The notes below the pieces were generated by a model. That model had not been told where the DNA came from and made no database searches. It saw nothing but the letters and a program-made list of their open reading frames with translations. Positions 13,216 through 26,795 of a stretch of 64,000 nucleotides of DNA are shown piece after piece (within the stretch, counting starts at the first letter, position 1; each line of letters starts with the position of its first letter). Position numbers and translations under genes: made by a program. This DNA comes from Asterella californica. Lineage: Eukaryota; Streptophyta; Marchantiopsida; Marchantiales; Aytoniaceae. Where the stretch lies: the NCBI GenBank assembly GCA_036924285.1, contig JAYKYS010000077.1, forward strand, positions 27,013 to 91,012, written 5' to 3'.

Positions 13216-16200
13216 TCAAGTCTGCCTAGATCTCTTGCCTAGCTTGGGAGACCTTTTGTTTATTGCTTTGCCATGCTTGCCGGCTGGTGCTGCATGAAAG
13301 CTGTGCCTGGGCTTGCCCTGTACTGCAGGCAAAGCTGCAGGCTCAGCATCTGCGTGTCCACGGTGCGCAGCTGCAGCCACAGCTTCAAGCTCGTCTTCAT
13401 CACCATCGCTTCCACCGCCTTGCACAGCCGCCATGACAGCCTCCCATGACAGGTCACCAACCTCGTCTTCGTCTTCTTCAGTGCCCTCTACACCATCCTG
13501 TTGACCACTTGGGCCAACACCGCCATCCTCACTATCACTATCTTCACCTTCGTCAGACTGGCTGCCTTTGCCTGAACCAATATCTTCACTGCCCACCTGA
13601 ACAAAGTGTGAGTAACTCAGCAGCCACGCATTGTCTCCTGCTGATTGAGCTGTTGTTGTTGCATCTGAAACAGTTCAAACTGGAGGGTAGCTGGGAATCT
13701 GCAGCTCTTTGTGCTGAACAAATCACTGTATGCCAGCAAGCCAGAAGCAGCAAACAGCATGCACACACTGCCAAGATGATCATGCCTATGGTCCATCTGC
13801 ATGACTGTATGCCAGTAGCGGATGAGGCATGCTGCAGCCTCAGGCTGCGCAGGTGGACTGGGGAAAAAACATCAACTCAATAAAGAGGTCAGAAGAAGAC
13901 CCTGAGCAACAAAGATTTGTACCTCTCCCTCAGAGTCTTCGCTGTCTGACGGCTGAGCAGAGCCATACTCCTGTGACACCTCTGCCTCTGCGTCCAGTGC
14001 ATGTGCAGGGCCAGCATCCTCCTCAGAGAACAGGTCTCGTGCCTCTGGAATGGCGCGCTGAAGCTGTTTAGCCACAGCTGTGGTGGCCTCCTGCACCACT
14101 GCTTCAGCAGCAGCCACAGCTGTTGTGGCCTGCCCACCCATGTCTGTGGCTGCATCCTCAGCCTACACAACAAGCAACAGCAGTCACATGCGGTTGTACC
14201 TGGTCGCAAGCACACACCTGGCAAGTGCAGTTCATACTCAAATAGCAGGCAAATGAGCCTGTCACTGCCTCAACAGCAGCATAGACATCTAGACAAATGC
14301 TGGTAAAATTGGCCAGACAGGGTGAGCATATGACATGTTCAAGTGGCAGGTATGCAACACTGACTGACCGTAACAGCTTGGCTGGGTCTGCGAGCCTTGT
14401 CCAGAGCTGAGCCTTTGTCCTGGTAGTCTGGAGGCAAGGCAAAGTAGGGGATCTTGCCACGCTGCCAATCATACAGCACCATGCGTGCAGCTGTGTTCAG
14501 ATCAGGCTCGCCCCCCCTCAGCAGCTTGCCTGAGTTGCGAGCCAGCTGAGTGAGGAAGTCCACAGGACCATCCCAGGACTTGACCTTGTATGCTCTCACC
14601 TGCACATTGTTTGAGACCTTTTGCTAAGTGTAACAGCAAATGACGATACAATAGAGACATAACTCACCCAAACAAGGACGTGTAAGGTGGATAAGGATCA
14701 ACACAGCTAATGAGCATGCCATGTTCAAGCAACCAGCATGAGTATCATCATGATTCAAGTGCTGCATGACTGAGAGAAACAATGCTGCAGTCTGCTGAAG
14801 TACAGTGTCACTAGCTGGCAGTTGTTTTGCAAACACAGGTCAGCAAGATTCCACCAAGTCGAGGGAGGGTTGTAGACTAACGGGATGCAAGATCAGTCAT
14901 CACTGCAAAGCATCTGATGGTATGAACAATTGTTTGGTCATCACCAACCATCCTTGGCATCATGCAAGCAAGCCAGCGCAGTTTGCAACCAAACTGAAGG
15001 GTGAGGGTAAGATAGCTTACCAGGTACTCATGCTTGACCCTGCTCAGGACTGCACCCACATGCTCAGTTGCATCTTCCTGCAAGTCAAAATGCACTGACT
15101 TTTGCACGAGCTGATGACAAGGTGACGTGTCTAGCTGGTTGCAACCATGAGTGCAGCAGATACAGAATGTACAATGGTAATGCTGCTGACCTATTGCAAG
15201 ACCTATTACTGCAACAGACAGTGTCTGCGAACCATGCACAAGATCGGTGATTCAGTACGCAAGCACTCAGCAGTTACTGTGATGCACAAGACGCACCATG
15301 TGTATTGTGCGAACCTGTGTCTGTAGACTGGTCTAGATGCTTGCTAGCTTGAAACTGGTTCAGATGGTTCACTTGTCCACAATTAATGTCAACAAATCAG
15401 GTGCAGATGCCTGCTTTGAAGACAGAGACAAGCATCAAGACCATTCTTTAGAAGTCCAGGAAAGATTCACGTTTAGTTCTGAAAGACGAGTTTGAAGTAT
15501 GCATCCATCTGATCGCCAGCTTTCTAACCAGACTACAAACGCTTGCTCTAACAAAAAGTGTGAGACCTCCGTCAGCTCACCAGGTTTTCCACTCGCACAA
15601 CACCTTTCAGGACAATGTCAGTCTGGTCATCATCATTCTTGTTGTACACAACCCCAGGGCAGTCAATGAGGAAGATGCGCTTCATGAGGGTAATGTACTG
15701 CCACACCTTGGTCTCCCCAGGCACGGGCGCTACCTTGCAAACCTGCACCCATTGAGCAGTGAGTCACACCTGTGCATGCCACTGCAGCAACTCCCTCTAT
15801 CCTTGGCGTCAGGCATTGAGCTCTGCACCACAAACTAAACATGCAAATTAGCTTGTCTGCAGCCAATCATCAATTCCAGCATAGCACCAGGCTTTTTGTC
15901 TGGCCAGCAGTTAGTGTATTTGCCGGACAAGCATTCTAGCAACTGCATGCAAGTCAGGGTATGGCTCCAGTTCAATCTGGGTGTAGATGTCCTTGTTCAT
16001 TGAAAGACTGACATTCTGCTCACAGCAGCAGCCATAGACACTCCACACAGACAAATGGTGACGGGTCAGGGGATAACCATCAATGACAGACATCTCTCAA
16101 GGCAGAGGCAGCAGGCCCGCTGACTTAGATGACCCTGAGGAGGGGCTGGTCACATGGCTCAGGAAGGACTTGCCCTGAGGCTGGTTCCTGGCGGGAGCCA

Positions 16201-18671
16201 TGTGGTCTAAAAGGGGTTTGCTCATGCCCAAGCACCCTCAGTGTGCTATCCCGACAGATAGAAAACCTGTCGCTTGACCTCAGCATATATACCAAGCCAA
16301 AATGGCAGCTTACTTATGAGCTGTCCGGGTAGCACGCTGAGGTACATGGGCATGGGGAAAATTGCATGAGGCGCCACTCTGCAAAGCAGACGGTGAAATA
16401 GCCAGCAGTGTGCCGGTACACATGTGCATAGTTGCAGCATCCGGGTGCGTCCAGCATGTTGAGCGATACAGCCAGCAATGCCTGAAGATGCGTTTTGAGG
16501 TGAAGGCAGGTGCTGACCTTCTTGGTGCGCAGAGTGTTGATGACAGAGGACTTCCCGACGTTTGGGTAGCCCACAAAGCCGACACTAATGTATTTCTTAT
16601 CAGTGCGCAAGCGTGACAGCTGGCGTAGCAGGCTCAGCAGGCTGCCCTTGCCAAAAGGGTTGGTGATACTAGCATGAAAGGCCAGGCACGGGTACTCCCC
16701 ACTCAAGTACCCTAGCCATCGCTTGGTCACCCATGCTGGCACCTGCAATACATATTGCAAATCAAATCCATTTTGCTTTACATTACGCAGGACAAAGTAC
16801 ACTTCATAATGCAATGATGCATGCACGGGCAATATGCAGCAGCATCGAGGGCGCAAAACAGAGCCTCTGAATGTGTGTCGAGCTGGCTGTCAACAGAATA
16901 TGGAGCATAAATCTTACCAATGCGCAATCTACGGTCTACAGTGTTAGGGGGCTTGACAATACAGACGGGAGACAGCAACACTACTGCAGCAGCAGCTTAC
17001 CAGATCACACTTATTGATCAGCAACAGCATGTGTTTGTGTCTCGCATTTTTCTTGATGTGCTGCTCCAGGTGCCTGCAACGTGTGCCCAGAGGATCTCGT
17101 GCATCTAGGACCTGCAGCACCAGATTGGCACATGAAGTACAGCAGCACCTACACTGCCTTTTGAGTACTGCTTCTGATACACAAGAAGCCTCAAGGTCTT
17201 TCAGCAGCAGACAGCACACCCTTGCTGCATGTATGGCGAAAATGCATCCTGAAGAGACACCTGCGCTACACTTATACAGTCCTACTGAATGGGCTATGCA
17301 AACTGCAAGTCTGTGGTAGCACGGTCAGCCACTTGCAGCCAGAAGAACAAACACAAGTGTGAATCAAGCAGCATATGTTGATGTACCTGAACAATAACAT
17401 CTGAAGAGTCAACCACTTTGTACAGCTCGCCCCATATCCGCCTGGACTGGCCTTTGTCATATATTTTGTCTCTAGCAGCATTACTGACACCTGCTTCCTC
17501 ATCTTCATCTACTTCTGGCTCACTGCCATATCTGCGTTGACAGGGGGTGTGCTGAGTACATCGTTGAAAAACATGCATACCTACACACTTTTGGTTGAAA
17601 CAGCAAGGCTGGTCAGCACCTCCTAGCACAGCACAATAAATAAGACATAAAGGGACATTGCATACAGGTGCAGTTCTGCAAAAGATAGCGACTTGTATCA
17701 GCATTGTTACACACATGATAGACAGACCTGTTGAGGATCGACCATCAACATCAGAGGTTGGAAGCTGTAGTAAATTGCAGTTCAAGGCAGGAAAGCAGCG
17801 CCCCACATTGATCAAACAGGCAGAGGCTCACTTCTCATTAGTCTGCTCTGCCTTGCTGAGCAAATCCTGGTAAGAGTCCGACGCAAGCTTGGGCTTCTTG
17901 CGGATGTGACGTGTCCCAAACGTCTCTTTAAATGGCTGTGTTTGCAGCAGATGCACTCGTGCAGCCCTTCCAGCTGTTTTTGCTTCAGGATTTTGAAGCA
18001 GACTGAGAGGCAACTTCTTCTCTCTGAGCAAGACTGTGTATGCATCATCCACCTGTGCTGCCACAGAAAATAAGCGCGGTATAAGGCAAGGTGATCAAAA
18101 TACGCAGACCCCCACAGCAGTGTGCAGGAGTGATTGCATGGCCCTCGAGTGACGCTACACATGAATGTATAGCCGAGGGCTTGCAAGCTGATACATTCTG
18201 CATACCTTGGTGCTCATCTCCTCTCTGAATTGGTCCAGCTGTTTTTGTCCCACAACACGCGTGTTGCCAAACCATCGTTCTGTCTGGCTGAATTCTGCTG
18301 TTGGGAAGATCTTTAGATTGAAATTCCTGTATGCCAGACACTATGCCGTTCAGTCATTGTCAGCTGAGGGTCCTGTTGGTGATTATGCGCAGTAAGGGCA
18401 GAATCAGATTCACCTCATGAATAACTTTCCCCTTTTGTCCCTTTTGGCCCGGGTCTTGTACATGTTGAGTCTGCGCACCTACATACAAAACAAATGCATA
18501 AGGAATACGGCGTTTTCTACAATACAGGGATGTGGCATATGCACTTACAGTGGAGGCATCTCGATGCTCTTTGCCCCCTTTACCAACAGGCGTCTTGCTT
18601 GGCCTGCTGGAGTCGTTGGAGTGCTTTGGCTTGCGACTGTCCACCGTCTTCGTCTTGGCTGCCTGACCCAT
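13216..18671 (-). CDS. NOG2: nucleolar GTP-binding protein 2 (60S ribosome assembly GTPase)
   Basis: A circularly permuted GTPase of the NOG2/GNL2/NUG2 group, which acts in late nuclear maturation and export of the 60S ribosomal subunit. ATG at 18671 begins [18 protein letters not shown]. Next come [20 protein letters not shown] (18.4-18.6 kb), [12 protein letters not shown] and [20 protein letters not shown] (18.2-18.3 kb), [15 protein letters not shown] (17.9 kb), [12 protein letters not shown] (17.1 kb), G4 LLINKCDLV (17.0 kb), G1 [18 protein letters not shown] (16.55 kb), G2 [13 protein letters not shown] and G3 DCPGVVY (15.65-15.75 kb), [13 protein letters not shown] (15.05 kb) and [16 protein letters not shown] (14.5 kb). 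The G4-before-G1 order is the family hallmark. The tail (13.2-14.1 kb) is acidic and ends in a basic [13 protein letters not shown], probably a nuclear or nucleolar signal. Two one-base frame slips are visible, near 18278 (one extra) and 18426 (one missing). Confidence 0.93.
16221..16356. repeat. long foldback (inverted repeat) inside a NOG2 intron
   Basis: The left arm, about 16223-16257 (CATGCCCAAGCACCCTCAG, then TGTGCTATCCCGACAG), pairs with the reverse complement of the right arm, about 16321-16354 (CTGTCCGGGTAGCACGCTGA, then GGTACATGGGCATG). The stem is about 33 bp with roughly five mismatches and one bulge, and the loop is about 60 nt. It sits in a long (about 730 bp) intron between the G1 and G2/G3 exons. 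It could be a foldback transposable element remnant or a small-RNA hairpin; neither is shown. Confidence 0.7.
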
Positions 18672-18854
18672 CGATTTGGCCTGTTATGAAAGAGGGGGAT
18701 CTCAGGTCAGTGCAGTCAAGACAGATTTCAGCACTTGAAAATCAGTCAACGACCCCGCAAACGCGCAGACGCTGAGTTGCCTGTGATGTCAAGGTTCATA
18801 GACTCACCGCCAGGAACCTAGGGCTTCTCAACCCTAAATCCCCCTCGCAGAGCA
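18672..18854. promoter_or_regulatory. short divergent intergenic region, probable shared promoter
   Basis: Only 183 bp separate the NOG2 ATG (minus) from the first in-frame ATG of the TOC159-like gene (plus); it is 294 bp if the second ATG at 18966 is used. Both are housekeeping-type genes, so a bidirectional promoter is a reasonable inference. No TATA box or other defined element was identified. Confidence 0.5.
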
Positions 18855-21800
18855 ATGGATAAGTTGCTCAGCAGCGTTTCGACACTCCAGCGGCAGTGTC
18901 TTACGCAGTCACAGCATTACAGTCACCGACTGATAGCAGATTGGAGCCGGGTGGAACCTCCAGCTATGTCGGAGGTCCACGACGACACCGGTACGTCTGC
19001 TAGCCATCATAACTCGCCGCCACACATTACAGACGAAAGTGTGAAATTGCAAGGCTTCTGTGAGTCAGTCTGGACTATATGCGTGTACTTGCAGGACACG
19101 ACGAATTTCCTGATTCGGTCAGTGAAAGGTAAGTCTGATTTGTCCCCAGTTGCACCACAGCATACCTGGCAAGCACAGGGGAACTGACAATTCTGCTTGC
19201 CTGCTGCAGTGACGACAACGTTTCTCTGTCTGATCCTGGATCGGACACAGACGCTGGAGACTCAGGCAGTGAGGAGGTAAGGTGATACAGTGGGTCCAGA
19301 GGTACGCGCTGTTGGTGCTGACTGATGCATTTCACCCTGCCTGTAGGACTGCGTAGTCACAGACCGTGTGGCTGAAGAGGTGAACAAGGACCAGCCACTT
19401 GAGTCTGACACAGACTCTGCGCATGCTGCTCATCACGACCAAGGTATGTTTGCGGTCCAAGCCGTCATGGCCACCAGCCCACCTTTGGTGGAGGCATGAA
19501 TGCCTTGCCACTCCTTCAGCATGTGTCTCAACAGGTTGTGCACCTGCAGAGGTGGAAGCATACATGGAGCGAACTAGGTCACAGGCAGTTCTAGGGAGAC
19601 TTCCCAGCCTGCCAGACCGTCAACGAGCCAACTTTGCACAGGCTGGCGATGTGCTGGGTGACACCAACATTGAGCCTGCTGCCTCTGAACAGCACAGTGG
19701 GGCCAGCTTGATTGACAATGGACGCAGCATCAGCGCAGATGCCAACAGATTTGACGAGGCCGTTGAAGCTGATCAGCAAAATGAAACCAGATCAGGTGAC
19801 AATGGACACAGCACCTCCACAAATGCTCACTCAGACACTGAGCCAGTTGCTGAAGAGCAAAACGAACTCAGCGTGGGCAACAACGGACACGGCGCCAATG
19901 AAGATGCCCAGACATCTGTATCGTATACTGAATTGGCAGGTGGTCAGGAGCAGCAGGCAGAGATTCCAGCTTTGACAGCTGAGACTCAGCCAGATGCAGT
20001 TCTGCCTAGCATTCAGGCAGTCAGTGAGGCTTCTGATTATGCATCAGTGCCTGAGCGTTTGGAGGCAGTCAGCGAGGCTTCTGATTATGCATCAATTGAG
20101 CCTGAGCCAGAGTCTGACTCTGCCCTGAACCTGCACCAGAGTCTGAGACAGTGGTGATTGAAGCAGAGTCAGAGCCTGCATCAGTGCCTGAACCAGAGCC
20201 AGAGTCTGAAACCATGCCTGAAACAGACTCTGGAGCAGCCCAGCCATCACAGGGATCAGCCTTTCATGATGATGCTGATCAGGGTGATCCTGACATGGAT
20301 GCTGCTGGTCAGCAGCCAGCAGCCACACGCGCAGACTTTGCAGAAATACAGAGGCTGCTAGGACGCGCAGCATCAGAGGGCTCCAATGCCAGCACTGAGT
20401 CACACCAGCACAAGACTGCGTCAGCACCAAGAGAAGCAGCCCAAGAGGATCTGGCTGAGTCAAATCCTGTTGATGATGAGCCACCAGCAGATGCGGAAAG
20501 TGCAAGGTCTAGAGAGCCTGAGGTTGCTGCTCAGACAGAAACTATGGTTCAGCAATCCGAAGCTCAAGACTCACGCGATGGAGGCTCAGCCCCAGAGGAT
20601 GGAGACTCAGCCCCAGAGGATGACACTGATGACACTACTGACTCAACCTCTGCGCTGGTTGAGCCAGCTCATGTGGCTGCTTCTGCATCAGAAGCTACGG
20701 CTAGCAGCAGCTCAGAAACGCCAGCTGCTGGAGGATTTGCACGCTTGCCTAGCCTTCCTGTCAGAAGGGGCGCCCCATCTCTCCCTGCACGCCCCTCAAC
20801 ATCAACAGGTATGTATGCACCCTCAGATCCTTTGCTCCAGGTGTTGATGCGTATTACAGCTGCCTTCACACTAGCCCTGCTGCATCTGAGCAGCAATCAT
20901 GCGTAGGCATGATATGCACAAATCCTCTCCTGCATATGTGCGCAATTCCCCTCACAAGAGGTCCCCTTCTACTTTGTCTGATTGCTGTGTTTGTAACCTT
21001 TACAACACACTTTGCCATATCTGGCACAGTGTGAGTGTGCATAACATCACTCCATGGCATGTTGTCAAGCATAGCCTTTTTGCACTGCTTTGACCTGTGT
21101 CAGCAGATGCAGGCACTCACTGGTTTACTTCCTGCTCCAGGTGCTACTCCTGCTGCAAGTGTGAATGAGCAGCAAAGGGCAGCACCTGCATCAGCGGCCC
21201 CCTCCTGCTGGCAATGGTGCTCCTTCCATGGCCAGGCCTGCCACCGCGGGTGCTGATGCACCAGGCAATGGCCACGCTGAGGCTACGGCCCCTTCTGGTA
21301 ATGGGTCAGGGTCAGCAACTGGTGCTTCCTCTAGCACAACAGTTGCCAGGGCATCCAGCAGCAGCAGCAGCACCCCTGCTGTTAAACCCTCAAGTACCAG
21401 CAGCAACCCTTCCCAGCCTCCATCTGGCAACGCTGCTCCCTCCATGCCCCCAGACCTGCAGGCTCTGCTACCCCAACTGCTGCAGCTAAGGCTCCAGGCA
21501 GCGCTAACCCTTCCATTCCCCCTCGCCAGCCAGCAGCGGGCAAGCCCAGCGCTGCCCCACAGCCTGCTGGCAATGGTCAAGCAGGACCAGCACCTGCTGC
21601 TGCAGCAGCTGATGACGAGCCCGCTGAAAACAGGGAGCTGCGGGAGAAGGTGCAGAAGTTTAGGGTGCTGCTGGTACAGCTCACCATGCGACTAGGGCAA
21701 AGCACACGGGGAAGCATTGTGCAGCAAGTCAACTACCGGTATGTAGTACTGTTTATTTCTGATTTGTTGTGCTTTAGTTGGCAAGGCCATTGTCAGGGGT

Positions 21801-24800
21801 CAGGCATGCACACGCTTTCTTGCTTCTACAGACACTCATGTGCACACTGTAGCTCGTGTTGGGTTTTGCAGGTATTTATGCTTGCAGACGCACAGAGTCT
21901 GTTTTATCAGACCATTTATCAGTTCCATTGTGCATGCTTTTGTGCCTGCAGGCTGGACCTTGCTGAGCGCATCCGCATCCCCCAGACCAGCAGCAATGCG
22001 CGCCGCCCCTATGGATTTGAAGCAGCCATCCGCACAGCTGAAGCCCAGGAGGCAGCGCATCCTGAGCAGGCCCTGCCCTTTGCCTGCACTGTGATGGTCA
22101 TTGGCATGACTGGAGTGGGCAAGAGCGCTACCATCAACAGTGTGCTGAATGAGGATGAGGCTGCTCCTACCAATGCCTTTGAGCCTGCCACCAGGGTATC
22201 AGGGTCATCACTGGTACTGTGGCTGGTGTCAGGGTGAAGTTCATTGACACACCTGGCCTGCAGCCTTCTGCTGTCAATATTGGCAGCAACCAGCGGCTGC
22301 TGAATCAGATGCATGGCGCCTTCAAGAAGCACAAGCCAGACATCATGCTCTACATGGACAGAGCAGATATTTTCAGGTGCCCTTTTGTTGCTTGGCAGCA
22401 GCAATACATCTCAGTAGCAAGGGCGGTTGTCTGCCCTTATGCGCATCCTGTTGTTTCTTGGGCAATGTTTCCTTTCACACTCCGTGTCTGGCAACCAGTA
22501 CTTGCAGCCGTGTAATGTCCTTTCATTTTGTCAACAGAACTTAGCAAAATGGCAAATTAAGAGAGTCTCAGCAGTCTACAGATGTGCATTCTTATGTGAC
22601 AAGTGGCAAGGAGATATTATGTACCTGGTCAAAGATCACAACAACAAGATCGTCACCTTCCAATCAAGTGATATTGCTGCATTCTTGTAGCGGCTGTGAT
22701 ACTGGCAGTCTTCTCCAGTGCTGATGTGTGCTGATATCTGCAAGCTGTGTTGGGTAGTTATGCCACGGTTGCTGCTGTTTGGGTGTGATGGTTGCTGCAA
22801 AACAACAAGTATGTGTCACAGGCAGCTGCCCACTAGAGAAGCCATGCGGTTCTTGCAGTCAAGTGACATGCCCAAAGCAGCATGAAATCTTCAGGGTCTA
22901 GCTTCATCTTCAGGTTTGCATGCAATCCAATTCCAGGCAGTCCCTCAGGAAAGTAGGTCTGTTGGCTGCCATGACAGACTAATCAAAAGCCTTTTAGTCA
23001 CAAGTTCTTGTTTTCAAAGTGGTTTTGCTGAGTGCTAAGCCAAATTGTAGCCTTTTGGAGAATTGAATGGGATGGGATGCAGGACTGACATGGCTGACGT
23101 GCCCCTCCTAAGGGCAATCACCGAGACCTTTGGTGCCAATATGTGGTTCAACACCATTGTGGCTCTCACCCATGCTGCTGCCGCCCCGCCTGATGGCAAC
23201 AATGGCCCATTGACCTACGATACTTACACTCGCAGCCGCACACAGCTTCTGCAGCAGAATATCAGGTGGGCTTGTATGACTTCCTCCTTGAGTAACGGGT
23301 TCTCAAGCATCTTTAGCGCTGAGCATTGTGAGGGTGTTGCCCGTATATACTCTTCTGCTATCTTGCTGTAATGGCGTGGCGTTCATGCTTTGTGTTGTTG
23401 TTCTGCACCTGCTGTCTGAGGAGTGTTTGCCATTTTAGATCCTGCTGCAACCCATTGTTATTGCATTTCACCTGCTCTTGTGATGCAAGTGGTGACAACA
23501 TAGACTCATGAAAGTGATGCTGTATAGGCAAGCTAGTGGTGATGGGCGGTTACTCAACCCAGTAGCCTTGGTGGAGAACCACCCAGCATGTCGCAGGAAT
23601 GACCAGGGCTGGGGTATTCTTCCCAACCAGCAAGTCTGGAAGCCTCATCTCATACTGCTGCTGCTGTCCTCCAAGCTGCTGTCAGAAACAGACAGCTTGC
23701 TGAAGATACAGCAGAACACTGGCGCTGCCAACAACCAACAAGCCAATGCCCTGCGCATGTTGCTTGGTGGTGCTGGCCGCAAGATGCCACCCATCCCGTA
23801 TCTCATCGCCAGCTTCATTCAGAAGAAGTCGGTGAGTTCAGGCCTACTCCATCAAAGTTTCATGCCAATAATTCAGCGAGTGTGCTGCTGGTACATGCGG
23901 CAATGCTGCTGTCACCAAAGCTGGCATGTTGATCTGTTGCATCCATAGGTAGCAATAATAGTATGGAACCAAGAACATGAGAGTAGTGATGCCTACTCTT
24001 TCAGCAATAGCATGGTCCAACTGTGTGTCAGGAATTGTGTTTTGCAAGTGTTGGTGGCTGAACTTGTTGTGCTTGTGCTTGCAGCCTCGCAAGCCTCCTG
24101 ATGAGGAACGCCAATTCAAGCATGACTCTGAGCTGAAGGACCTGAATGTAATGGAGAAGAAGGAAGAGGTAGGCGTCATATTGTGCATCTCGATCCCCAC
24201 GTTGCGCCAGGTCATGCCATTTGTGCTGTATCAGCTATCACGATAGATCTTTGTGTCATGTTCCTACCATCAACACCTTCATAGAAGCAGTTGCAGCTGG
24301 TTTCTTTTGGGTCTTAGCAAACCAGGTCATCTGGTTGCATAAACATGCATGTGGCAAGCTGTAGTGCTAGATCAGTGGCTTCAGGTAATCCTGCTGTCGA
24401 ATGATTTTCAGACACCATGCCATTAAGCTCAAGGTATTCTTGTCTCACATGGATAGTTCCAACCCCTCATGTTTGCAGATGCGGCGGCGGCGTGAGTACT
24501 CACGCATGCGTTCTGATGAAGCCAAAGCAGAGGCTGGAGCTACCCAGGCAGGGGTGCCTGCCCCAGACATCCCTCTTCAACCCACCTTTGATGCTGACAA
24601 CAACACGCACCGCTACCGCTACATGGAACCTCCTCCTGATGCAGCTCTCTGCAGGTAAGTTTTGAAGACCCTGCTGTTGAGTTCAAGGGGTTTGCTACGC
24701 TTCCATTCTGTGTCACCTGATACTGGCAGAGCACTCTGTGTTGCATTGCCGTTGTGTGCTAGTTGAAAGGGCGAAGCTGTTGCCCATTTACTGGCACCAT

Positions 24801-26795
24801 TGACTATGCAAGCTTGTGCCAGCCACACACATCTTGTGCTGTCCTGCCACAGCACATCATTGTCCCAATGTATCAATGTCAGCACAGTTTCTGCTTCAAC
24901 AGCCAGAAGTCACCAGGTGCTGCATGCTTCTGGCAGGCCAGTCATGGATCCAAACGGGTTTGATCACGATGATGGCATGAATGCCTTCACTGTAGAGAAG
25001 AACACAGTGATCAGGAAGAAGGGTGTTTATGTGGGTGGTGCACCTGCCTACCTCATGACCCAGGTGCACAAGGAGCGAGACCTCTTCAGCGTTGTGGTGA
25101 GCTCTTTTCTGGCGCTCTGGTCCTGCAGAGTGTCGGCTGCACGACTGCACGCTACTCAGCATGTTTTGCCCTGCTGGTTGTCATCAGTCTTTGCTGCCTG
25201 AGCACGCTCTGCACAGTCGCAATCATTGTTTGCTGAACATGTAGCTGTGATAGTTGCTGCCATTTGCAGCCATTTGCTGCCTCTGATTGCCTTGGCATTC
25301 TAATACTGAGGGTAGTTTGATGGAGACAGAACAAGCCTTGTTATCATACTGCAGAGTGAAGCCGAGGCCTCATACTACCACACCCACAAGCTCATCAGCA
25401 CTGCCTCCTTGGACGGGCAGACTGTGCAGTCAGATGTTCTCTACACTGGCAAGCTAGAAACACGGTTCAAGAACCACCCAAAGAACAAGACAGGAGCTGG
25501 GATTTTGGTATCTCGCCTCAAGGAGGATGGTGGTCTCCCTACTAAGGTAAACTCCTTGACAATTGACCTTCAGTGTCAGTCAAGATTATACACTCTGTAA
25601 GGTGAACACAATTTAAGTTGCTCAAGCTTGGCTGTCTGGCTCTGATGAGTTTCCATGCCTGCTATCTAGCATCAATGTAGGACAGCACATGTTGCTGCAA
25701 TATGTTGATTTGTGTTTGGGCTCATTCCTTGGCGGGGCTTGAGCCTGCGGGCAATTACAGGACTCGAATGCAAATGGGCCCATATCAATTGGCTGTGTCC
25801 CCACGTGATGAGTGTAGCAGAAATGTGCTGAGGCATCATCATGGGCTCACCGTCTGACATCACCTCCTGCATGCAACTATGCTTTGCAGCCATCATAACA
25901 GGATCCCTGTTGTCAACCAGGTCTGACTTTTTTAGCTCTGGACATTGACACCTGCAATGTACCGTGTGAGGCAAAGCGGTCAGGCCAGTGGCGTTGAGCT
26001 ACTCAAGCAGTTACAGCTAACTATGTTTTTTGCACATTACATTAATCATGGACAGCACCCAAAGGCGGTGTGCTGCTCCTTGATGTGCAGGGGCCAGTGG
26101 TGTATGGTGGCAAGATCATGGACAGGTTCAAGCCTACAGACAAGGTGAAGGTGATCCTGGCATCAGCCACTGTGATGAACAAGCCACAAGGGCAAATGCC
26201 AAGAGAGCAGGCCTGGAACCACAGCGCTGAAACTCGTATCAAAGCTGGCGATGATGACAAGCTGCTGGTATGTTCTTTCTGTTGCACTTGCCTCAATTAG
26301 CCGTGCAATGATAGCTATGCATTGGGCATGGGCATTTCTCCATGCATGACATCCTTGTGCCCCGGCGCGCACTGCTGAAACGGCTGTCAGATGTGGCTGG
26401 AAAGCAGTCTGCATGATGAGCAGCTTGCACAAAGCGCTGGTACCGTCATGTGCTTTGAGCAGTCTACTGAACTCATGGTTGTATGAGTTGTTTCAGCTAG
26501 TGTGTGCAACTATTGCAATTGTGAAGTCTTTGAACAAACACGGACTTTTCTGGTGCAGGTCACAGTTGGTCTCAACAACATGCGGTATCGTGGCAAGAGT
26601 GGGTATGGTGGTAATGTGTCAACGCAGTATGCTGCAACACCAGGAACAACCGTGATGGGCAATCTCCAGCTGAACAACGAAAGGGCTGGCAAGATGACCA
26701 TGCGTGTCAGCTCACATGACTATCCTAAGCTTGGCTTTTCATTGCTGGTCCCCACTCTTGCCTACGTTTGGGGCAGAATCAGGGGTCAGGACTAG
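18855..26795 (+). CDS. TOC159-like preprotein import receptor GTPase of the chloroplast outer envelope
   Basis: A large multi-exon gene with the three-part layout of TOC159 receptors, which bind transit peptides at the plastid outer envelope. Two in-frame ATGs are possible, 18855 and 18966 (MSEVHDDTG). The A domain (about 19.1-20.8 kb) is acidic and low complexity, with S-E-A-S-D-Y-A-S repeats; a proline/serine/alanine-rich linker follows (21.1-21.6 kb). The AIG1-type G domain has Walker A GMTGVGKSATINSVLNE (about 22.1 kb), G3 FIDTPGL (22.24 kb), WFNTIVALTHAAAAPP (23.15 kb) and NPVALVENHPACR (23.55 kb). The membrane-anchor M domain follows (24.1-26.8 kb), including NGFDHDDGMNAFTVEKN and VTVGLNNMRYRGKSGYGG. 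The stop is at 26795. The frame slips by one base at about 20124, 21449 and 22195, each at a C or G run. The exact subtype (159, 132 or 120) cannot be set by eye. Confidence 0.93.
20017..20112 (+). repeat. 48-bp tandem repeat in the TOC159-like acidic domain
   Basis: Two near-identical 48-bp units begin at 20017 and 20065 (GCAGTCAGYGAGGCTTCTGA at the start of each), encoding A-V-S-E-A-S-D-Y-A-S plus a variable acidic tail. A smaller duplicated unit (SAPEDGD/SAPEDD) lies near 20590-20620. This resembles the repeat-driven acidic domains of land-plant TOC159 proteins. Confidence 0.85.

Noticed and set aside
13446..13883. Plus-strand ORF opposite the NOG2 tail
   Set aside because: It is the antisense shadow of the acidic NOG2 C-terminus.
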